DNA of 41,092 nucleotides from Thermodesulfovibrionales bacterium (lineage in GTDB: Bacteria; Nitrospirota; Thermodesulfovibrionia; Thermodesulfovibrionales; CALJEL01), in assembly GCA_026417875.1 (NCBI GenBank), contig JAOACK010000012.1, forward strand, positions 1 to 41,092, given 5' to 3'. Shown here piece after piece: positions 35,539-41,092 of the stretch. Each line of letters starts with the position of its first letter. Within the stretch, counting starts at the first letter, position 1. Position numbers and translations under genes: made by a program. The notes beneath the pieces were generated by a model that saw only the letters and a program-made list of their open reading frames with translations, made no database searches and was not told where the DNA came from.

Positions 35539-36729
35539 ATGGTAAAAAGAGCATTTATAATTTTCTTCCTTTTTCTTGGCTGTGCACCTATGGTAGTGAA
35601 GATTGATCCAACCACCTTTATTGTAGATACAGGTCCAAAAGAAAATATTCCTCCAGTATGCAGGTCTGCCTATGAATCCGTAACCCCAAAGGTAGCTGTA
35701 GCAAATTTTACAAACAATACCACCTTTGAATATGCAAGGGTTGTCCAGGAAAATGTGCGAGGAGCATCCCAGAGAACAGCAGTAGGTGGTGCTGCAGCAG
35801 GAGTGGCTCCTGGTGCAGCAGGCATTGTATGGGGCGTAAAGGAGAGAGCACAGTTTGAGAGAGAATCCCAGAGGATAGAGCGAGAATTTAATGCGAAACT
35901 TTCAGAGAGTGTTGAAGATGGAATAACCGATGAGATAGTTAATATGGGCGGTGCAAAGGTTTATACAAGGAGTGAGATGAAGAAGGTGCTTGAGGAGCAT
36001 AAATTCCAGGCATCAGGTCTCGTTGATGAATCCACACTTGTTCAGTTAGGAAGGATTGCTGGAGTTAGATACATTATCACGGGTTCAGTAAATAATGTGG
36101 ACCTTAAGTGGGTTACCCTTGAGGAGGCAAGGGCAGCGGCAAAGGATATATTTGGAAAGGTTGGCATGGTAATGGCAGCTGGCATGGAGGCACAGGAGGG
36201 CTGGAATATTAATGCTGAGATTTCCATAAGAATAATCGATGTTGAGACAGGAGAGATACTTTTTTCAAAGATTGTCCGCGGCAGGCATGTAATTGGAAAG
36301 ATGGCCTATCCGAATTTTGATGCGATGATAGGTGGAATAAAAAAGGCTGCATCAAATGCTATTGCTGATGCAAGACCAGAACTGTCAAAATGGTTTACTG
36401 TTAAGGGTTATATCCTCCAGACCAGAACCTCTCCTGATGGCAGACAGAGGGCTGCACTCGTGAGCATAGGTGAGAAGCATGGCCTGAAACCTAATTCTGA
36501 GCTTATAGTTTATACCTTCCAGGAGATTCAGGATCCCTTTACAGGAAAGCCATCCTGTGACACAGTCAGACTTCCGGTAAGGCTCATTGTTACAGAACAG
36601 CTTCAGGCAGACAAGGCCTGGACAATAATAGAGGGCAATCCAGACCAGGTCAAGCGTGTGAGGATGGGCCAGCTTGTAGAAAGGGCACCTCTAAGAGGAA
36701 AGGGTTTCTTCCAGACTATAGGTCATTGA
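35539..36729 (+). CDS. CsgG-like outer-membrane lipoprotein with FlgT C-terminal-like domain
   Basis: A 396-aa lipoprotein with a very short signal and lipobox FLGC (Cys15); Ala at +2 fits sorting to the outer membrane. Residues about 45-290 resemble CsgG/HfaB-type domains: KVAVANFTNNT, a Gly/Ala-rich hydrophobic insertion (GGAAAGVAPGAAGIVWG), a helix ending GAKVYTRSEMKKVLEEH, GVRYIITGSVN and IRIIDVETGEILFSK. The last 90 residues match the FlgT C-terminal pattern (LVSIGEKHGLKPNSELIVYT, DPFTGKP). The start is the ATG at 35539, six bases after AAGGAGG, not the TTG at 35536. It may form a pore or ring in the outer membrane; oligomer formation is inferred. Confidence 0.84.
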   Translation: MVKRAFIIFFLFLGCAPMVVKIDPTTFIVDTGPKENIPPVCRSAYESVTPKVAVANFTNNTTFEYARVVQENVRGASQRTAVGGAAAGVAPGAAGIVWGVKERAQFERESQRIEREFNAKLSESVEDGITDEIVNMGGAKVYTRSEMKKVLEEHKFQASGLVDESTLVQLGRIAGVRYIITGSVNNVDLKWVTLEEARAAAKDIFGKVGMVMAAGMEAQEGWNINAEISIRIIDVETGEILFSKIVRGRHVIGKMAYPNFDAMIGGIKKAASNAIADARPELSKWFTVKGYILQTRTSPDGRQRAALVSIGEKHGLKPNSELIVYTFQEIQDPFTGKPSCDTVRLPVRLIVTEQLQADKAWTIIEGNPDQVKRVRMGQLVERAPLRGKGFFQTIGH

Positions 36730-36807
36730 TGTGAAAATTACCTTTACAACTGAGAGAGCTCATTATATTATAAGTTGAGAATATGAGCTATCTTTAAGGA
36801 GGTCTTT

Positions 36808-38022
36808 ATGAAAAAGCTTTCTTTAATAACACTTCTTCAAATGGTAATCTTACTTTTTATTTCAGGATGTGCAAAAAAGCCTGTTGAAAAATGCCTTGCT
36901 CCAGAAGATAATGCTCCACACCATTATCTAATGGGTATGGAAGCCCTTGAAAGAGGAAAGACAGATACAGCAATAGAGAAATTTGAAAGGGCGCTATACT
37001 GTGATGAAAAATTCTCAATGGCACAATCTGCTATGGCAATAGCCCTTGCTGAGAAGACAAGGCTGCAGAAGGATCCAAAATTCAGGCAGATTGAGCTGGA
37101 GAGAATAGAGGAAAGGCTTAAGAAGGCAAGAAAGCTTATGAGGAGTCCAGAGGATCAATTTGACTACAATTTGGCAGTAATGAGAGTGAATACTATATTA
37201 AAAATTGATGACTGGCTTAATAAGGTAGAGGATGCCTACAGGGACACAATGAAGCTCAAGGTAGATGAAAGGAAGATGATCTATTATCAGGGAACAGAGG
37301 CAGGCCATTACTTTATGGGTATTGCCTATCTCGATGCCCTCGAATTTCAGAAGGCAAGGGACAGGTTTGCCGATGTACTAAATGCAAGGCGTGAAGGAAA
37401 GTGGCATGCACCTGCTGATAGGGCCTGGAAAAAGACAGATAAGATTGTCAGGGCAATGGCAGGTATCACTATTGGAGATGTTGGTAAAAAGATTGCCATT
37501 AAGGATGCTATAACAAGGGGAGATCTCGCAGCCCTTTTAATTGATGAGCTGAAACTTGATAAACTCTTTGCTGGCAGGATCCCTGTCCGTACAGAGGTGG
37601 AAAAACTCAGGCCAGAGTTTGTCCCTGCTGATATAATGGATCATCCCTTTAAGGAAGAGATAATCACTATTCTTAAATGGAAGGTTAGGGGTCTTGAGCC
37701 AAAGTATGATGAGACCACAAAGGCCTATCTCTTCAAGCCAGAGGATTTAGTAAAACGTGGTGAGATGGCATTCATCCTTGAGGATGTGCTTATAAAAATA
37801 ACAGGTGATGAAAGGATTGCTACTGCCTATTTCGGTCATGAGAGGTCACCATTTCCTGATGTGAGACCGACATCACCTCTTTACAATGCAGTTATGAACA
37901 TGACAACCCGCGGCATAATGGAGCCGGAGCTTTCTGGTGAATTTAGAATAGATGATCCGGTTGATGGTGCAGAGGCACTCCTTGCAATAAGGGTCTTAAA
38001 ACAGAGAATGAATATTTATTAA
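36808..38022 (+). CDS. TPR and S-layer-homology lipoprotein
   Basis: A 404-aa lipoprotein (lipobox ISGC, Cys21; Ala at +2). Residues about 40-90 form a TPR (YLMGMEALERGKTDTAIEKFERALYCDE), and more helical repeat follows to about 215 (YFMGIAYLDALEFQKARDRF). The C-terminal third has SLH-like segments: ITRGDLAALLIDEL, FVPADIMDHPFKEEIITILKWKVRGL, VKRGEMAFILEDVL and FPDVRPTSPLYNAVMNMTTRGIM. SLH domains usually bind cell-wall polymers, here from a lipid anchor. A strong AAGGAGG precedes the ATG. It is followed after 14 bases by the LPP20-like gene. Confidence 0.87.
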   Translation: MKKLSLITLLQMVILLFISGCAKKPVEKCLAPEDNAPHHYLMGMEALERGKTDTAIEKFERALYCDEKFSMAQSAMAIALAEKTRLQKDPKFRQIELERIEERLKKARKLMRSPEDQFDYNLAVMRVNTILKIDDWLNKVEDAYRDTMKLKVDERKMIYYQGTEAGHYFMGIAYLDALEFQKARDRFADVLNARREGKWHAPADRAWKKTDKIVRAMAGITIGDVGKKIAIKDAITRGDLAALLIDELKLDKLFAGRIPVRTEVEKLRPEFVPADIMDHPFKEEIITILKWKVRGLEPKYDETTKAYLFKPEDLVKRGEMAFILEDVLIKITGDERIATAYFGHERSPFPDVRPTSPLYNAVMNMTTRGIMEPELSGEFRIDDPVDGAEALLAIRVLKQRMNIY

Positions 38023-38036
38023 TCAGGAGGTTAAAA

Positions 38037-38969
38037 ATGAAAAGAGTTATAGTACTTATTTTTTCAATCCTTCTAATGGCATGCCTTGCCCTTGCCCAGC
38101 AGGACATACACCAGCATACGGCTGAGCCATCTCCACAGATATCAGCCACATTCCAGCTTGCAAATCAGTGGCTCCAGCAGAATAATCTCTCTATCACAAC
38201 AACACCTGAACAGGCATTTGTAAATGATTATCTTCTTGTTGCAGCAGAGGGACTTCCCTCACCTACAGCAAGGACACCAGGACAGAGAAGGATCACTGCT
38301 GAGCGTGCTGCAACTGCACTTGCATACAGACAGCTTGCTGAGATACTTGAAGGAGTTGCTGTTGTTGGCGACACCCTTGTTAAGGATGCAGAGCTCCAGT
38401 ATGATGTTGTAAGGACAGCAGTTGCTGGTTTTATAAAAGGTGCAGAGATTGTTTATAAAGAATGGAACCCCCAGGAAGAGGTTGCCCTTGTAATAGTAAA
38501 AGTAGGAATGTCAGGACCGAAGGGTTTTGGCAGCCTGATGTATGAAAAGATAATGGGCGACCCGAATATAAAAAAAGACCTACTTAAACCAGAACCCTCT
38601 TTTAAAACAAAGCCTGTTACTCTTGAAGAGAATTATGATGGTCTTATAATTGATGCCACAGAGGTGAATTTCAGGCCTGCTCTTATTAACAGGATATTCA
38701 CACCAAAAGGAGATATCCTTTATGACCCATCAAAGGTGAGTCAGAAGGTCCTTGTAGAACAGGGCTGTGGTGAATATACAAACAGTATAGAGAAGGCAAA
38801 GGCAGCCCTTGAGAAGAGGGGGGTAAAAAATCCCCTTATTGTGAAGGCAGCTGGGACAGTCACTCCTTCAGACCTGCAGGTCTCTGAGGAAGATGCAGTG
38901 AGAATCTATTCAGCAAACCAGAAAGCCAATTTCTTTGCCTCTGCAAAGGTAGCCTTTGTCCTGAGATAA
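38037..38969 (+). CDS. Exported LPP20/FlgP-like protein
   Basis: A 310-aa exported protein. The signal peptide could be cleaved after ALA (about residue 20) or processed as a lipoprotein at Cys16 (LMAC, an imperfect lipobox). Residues about 80-160 have the LPP20 pattern: RRITAERAATALAYRQLAEILEGVAVVGDTLVKDAELQYDVV, GFIKGAEIVYKEW and VALVIVKVGM. FlgP of Vibrio and Campylobacter belongs to this family. The C-terminal half (YDGLIIDATEVNFRPALINRIF) resembles a second domain often found with it. The ATG has an AGGAGG Shine-Dalgarno. Confidence 0.83.
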   Translation: MKRVIVLIFSILLMACLALAQQDIHQHTAEPSPQISATFQLANQWLQQNNLSITTTPEQAFVNDYLLVAAEGLPSPTARTPGQRRITAERAATALAYRQLAEILEGVAVVGDTLVKDAELQYDVVRTAVAGFIKGAEIVYKEWNPQEEVALVIVKVGMSGPKGFGSLMYEKIMGDPNIKKDLLKPEPSFKTKPVTLEENYDGLIIDATEVNFRPALINRIFTPKGDILYDPSKVSQKVLVEQGCGEYTNSIEKAKAALEKRGVKNPLIVKAAGTVTPSDLQVSEEDAVRIYSANQKANFFASAKVAFVLR

Positions 38970-38982
38970 AAAGGAGTTGGGG

Positions 38983-39441
38983 TTGAGGAAGAGAGATAGA
39001 TTAAAGGTTTTAAAACTCAGCCCCAACATTTTATTTTTTCTTATACTGATATGTGCAGTTCATGTAATTACAAACCGCGCCTCTTCAGCAGAACTCTCAA
39101 GGGATCAGGAGCAGAAGATAGAAAAGATAGCCCTGATTCTTTCAGAAGAGCTTGCCAGCAGAAATATAAAAGGTGTAACCCTAAAAAACTTTTTTGACCT
39201 GAGGGGCAGGACAGGCTCCTTTGAGAAGATACTCTCTGAAAAACTCAGAAAGGCCCTCATAAAATTCAGTAAAAGAAGATTTAAGGTTTTCACAAAGGAT
39301 TCCGAATTTATTATAAAAGGCACAGTTATACCATATTCTGAAAAAAACAGATTTGACCTGAAGATAGAACTCATTAAGATAAAGACACAATCACAAGATG
39401 AAGAGGTTCTTTTTACATATACAGGAATTTTTAAAAGATGA
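38983..39441 (+). CDS. Exported FlgO-like small protein
   Basis: About 152 aa, with a hydrophobic segment (about 13-32, ILFFLILICAVHVI) acting as a signal peptide or anchor. The rest (EKIALILSEELASRNIKGVTLKNFFDLRGRTGSFEKILSEKLRKALI, then FEFIIKG-type beta strands) has the layout of FlgO/CsgG-like domains, where a helix pair precedes beta strands. I place the start at the TTG at 38983, six bases after AAGGAG; another TTG at 38977 abuts the Shine-Dalgarno and cannot be used. The similarity to FlgO is weak by eye. Confidence 0.65.
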   Translation: MRKRDRLKVLKLSPNILFFLILICAVHVITNRASSAELSRDQEQKIEKIALILSEELASRNIKGVTLKNFFDLRGRTGSFEKILSEKLRKALIKFSKRRFKVFTKDSEFIIKGTVIPYSEKNRFDLKIELIKIKTQSQDEEVLFTYTGIFKR

Positions 39442-39466
39442 GTGATGATTTAAAGGAGGAATTGAC

Positions 39467-39682
39467 ATGGTGGTTGGAGCATCTGAGATATTTGTCCTTT
39501 TTATTCTGTTGATTTTTATAGGTATCTTTGCGGTCTGGCTTTTTGCTCTGATTGACATCTTAAAGAGTGAGTTTACCGGCTACAATAAGATTATCTGGAT
39601 ACTTGTTGTACTCTTTATCCCACTTGTTGGCGCAGTATTGTATTTTATCATCGGAAGAAAGCAGAAACTTAATCAGCGCTGA
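39467..39682 (+). CDS. Small PLDc_N-type membrane protein
   Basis: A 71-aa protein of two membrane helices (about 7-29 and 41-63) separated by DILKSEFTGYNKIIW. The pattern, ending LVGAVLYFIIGRKQK, is that of the phospholipase D N-terminal (PLDc_N) domain found alone as a small membrane protein. No catalytic domain is attached. The ATG has a perfect AAAGGAGG. It lies in the same plus-strand run as the envelope genes, 25 bases after the FlgO-like gene. Function unknown. Confidence 0.82.
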   Translation: MVVGASEIFVLFILLIFIGIFAVWLFALIDILKSEFTGYNKIIWILVVLFIPLVGAVLYFIIGRKQKLNQR

Positions 39683-39696
39683 AAAGGAGATTTGTA

Positions 39697-40152
39697 ATGG
39701 GTTATTTATTTTTCCTCTTTGCACTTGGCAATCCTGTTTATACTGCTCATGACCCTAGATATACTGCATGGAGACCAGGTAGAAAAGAGACAACTCTTTC
39801 AGGCTCAAATCAGTATGCCTTTAGAGGACTTGCAATAAAGGCAAAATGGAGAGCAGTCACAGAGGATGTCAAAAACCATAAAAAGGCTCCAATCACTGAT
39901 AAAAGGGTTTTGCTTGGCATTGCAATCTTTTTAATAATCATAGGAGTGATGGCATTAAACCCCGCATTAAGTCTTTTGCTTTTTATAATTTCTGGTGTAA
40001 TTTCAATAGTGGCAATAATTAAAGGTAAGGGATGGGTTAGAGTCATAGCTTTAGTTATATGTATTCTTTCAGTTATATTGATAATATCAGTAATGACAAA
40101 GGCAAAAAGTCACATGGATATATACAGAAAGAGCATTGAAGAGTTGAAATGA
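39697..40152 (+). CDS. Uncharacterised membrane protein (151 aa)
   Basis: I do not recognise the family. The N-terminus is short and hydrophobic (MGYLFFLFALGNPVY), followed by a polar stretch (about 16-68) and two strong membrane helices (about 70-105 and 112-132), then a charged tail. A good AAGGAG Shine-Dalgarno precedes the ATG. Its stop overlaps the start of the next gene (ATGA), indicating coupled translation. Confidence 0.72.
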   Translation: MGYLFFLFALGNPVYTAHDPRYTAWRPGRKETTLSGSNQYAFRGLAIKAKWRAVTEDVKNHKKAPITDKRVLLGIAIFLIIIGVMALNPALSLLLFIISGVISIVAIIKGKGWVRVIALVICILSVILIISVMTKAKSHMDIYRKSIEELK

Positions 40153-41092
40153 CAATAATAAAAAGTTATGTATTGAGCAATCTTACTGATGTGAAAAAAA
40201 TAATATTGATATTGTTTCTGCCGATTTTATTTTTACCCAATCTTGCCTATGCTGAGGAGGTTGAAAAATACAGATGCATAGAGGTAAGGACTGATCTTAT
40301 AAAAAAAGATATTCAATACAGCATAAAAAAGGAAAACACTGCTGAGTTTATACTGAAGGATTGTATTCCTGAAAATCTGAAAATCAGTATAGGAGAGCTC
40401 AAGTTTACATATCAACAATCAAAAAGACTTGTAGAAGATGGCAGGATTGAAAAAAATGATCTTTTTATAATTGAGTGTTCTCAACCGTTCTTTGAAGATG
40501 AATTAAATATTTATAAAGTTAATCCCATAGAATTTGATAAATACATGAGACAAAGAAGGATAAAATATAATGTTTCAAAGATTTCACCTATTATTACTCC
40601 TGAGTATCCACTTTATCCAACTTTAAAACAGGTTGCAGAAAGGCTAAATCTTGAAATACCCCATAGAACATTTATTATTTTCAGTGGTTTTGGTGGTTCC
40701 TATGAATTTTTCTGCTACATTGATGGAAAACCAAAAAAGCCCTTAAAGGATAAATGCACATATACCTTTGATGAGGTCCTTGATATTCATGCAAAGAATG
40801 GAAATACTTCAGCAATTAGGGATTTAGTTGAAAAGTATCTTAAGAGATTTGACTATGAAAAGGCAGAAAGGGCTTACAGGAAGTTAATGGAATTATCTGG
40901 AAGTATTGCCTATGAAGGACTTGCGCAATTTTACCTTGCTACAGGTCAATATAACAGAGCAAAGGAAGAGATGCTTAAACAACTTCAAAACTCTCCCTAT
41001 GATGCTCAATTATATATTTCGCTGGCAAAAATTTATCTATACGAGAAGGAGTATGAAAAGGCAAAATCACTCATTAATAAAGCCTTAAAACT
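40149..41092 (+). CDS. Exported TPR protein, 3' end outside window
   Basis: The frame starts at the ATG that overlaps the upstream stop (ATGA) and runs 314 codons to the window edge without a stop. A signal peptide is clear (KKIILILFLPILFLPNLAYA, cleavage about residue 35); a GTG just before that KK (codon 15) would give a tighter signal. The middle region (about 36-225) is unrecognised and contains Cys pairs (FFCYIDG, DKCTYTF). TPR-like helices begin near 238 (YEKAERAYRKLMELSG, LATGQYNRAKEEM, LYEKEYEKAKSLINKAL). It continues the envelope locus. Confidence 0.82.
   Translation, partial: MTIIKSYVLSNLTDVKKIILILFLPILFLPNLAYAEEVEKYRCIEVRTDLIKKDIQYSIKKENTAEFILKDCIPENLKISIGELKFTYQQSKRLVEDGRIEKNDLFIIECSQPFFEDELNIYKVNPIEFDKYMRQRRIKYNVSKISPIITPEYPLYPTLKQVAERLNLEIPHRTFIIFSGFGGSYEFFCYIDGKPKKPLKDKCTYTFDEVLDIHAKNGNTSAIRDLVEKYLKRFDYEKAERAYRKLMELSGSIAYEGLAQFYLATGQYNRAKEEMLKQLQNSPYDAQLYISLAKIYLYEKEYEKAKSLINKALK

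Overview
The window looks like a stretch of a bacterial draft-genome contig from a Gram-negative, low-to-moderate GC anaerobe. Outer-membrane-type lipoproteins, System II cytochrome c maturation, a periplasmic CxxCH sensor kinase, an MJ0042 zinc-ribbon/receiver fusion, CIRCE-controlled groESL and a NapH-like ferredoxin together suggest Nitrospirota (Thermodesulfovibrio-like) or Desulfobacterota. That placement is inferred from gene content, not from a marker search. The first 19 bases are the Tn5/Nextera mosaic end, so the left edge is a library artefact that truncates enolase. No tRNA, rRNA, CRISPR array or insertion sequence was recognised.

Layout. 20-4309 (minus): truncated eno, an unrecognised all-helical protein, lpdA and gcvH. 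4638-10512 (minus): one probable operon, resB-ccsA-heme-type histidine kinase-NtrC-like regulator-single receiver, with its own promoter before resB. 10580-13633 (minus): overlapping trpE-trpG-trpD. 13722-15633 (plus): membrane HAMP-GGDEF-like protein and a small lipoprotein. 15952-20614: DsrE-like protein, miaA, pdxA/tyrS (divergent) and a methyltransferase. 20745-25175 (plus): purL-purF-TrmH/TrmJ-family methyltransferase. 25226-26913: rhomboid protease and zinc-ribbon/receiver protein. 26993-29062: CIRCE-groES-groEL-terminator. 29070-33245: CHASE2 adenylate/guanylate cyclase, NapH-like ferredoxin and FecR-TPR protein. 33340-41092 (plus): envelope locus with FlgT-N-like, CsgG/FlgT-C-like, TPR-SLH, LPP20 (FlgP)-like and FlgO-like exported proteins, a broken MNT-HEPN gene, two small membrane proteins and a truncated exported TPR protein.

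Three things stand out. (1) The 33-39.4 kb locus brings together domains related to the flagellar outer-membrane ring proteins FlgO, FlgP and FlgT with a CsgG-like lipoprotein and an SLH-TPR lipoprotein, but no flagellar or curli gene is in view. It may be a non-flagellar outer-membrane assembly. (2) At least five genes (trpE, miaA, tyrS, the methyltransferase and the cyclase) have a -10-like hexamer exactly five bases before an ATG and no Shine-Dalgarno sequence, which is the layout expected of leaderless mRNAs. Other genes here have ordinary strong Shine-Dalgarno sites. (3) A c-type-heme histidine kinase is encoded directly after the heme-ligation machinery it would need, which suggests a redox or ligand sensing circuit acting through a sigma-54 activator.
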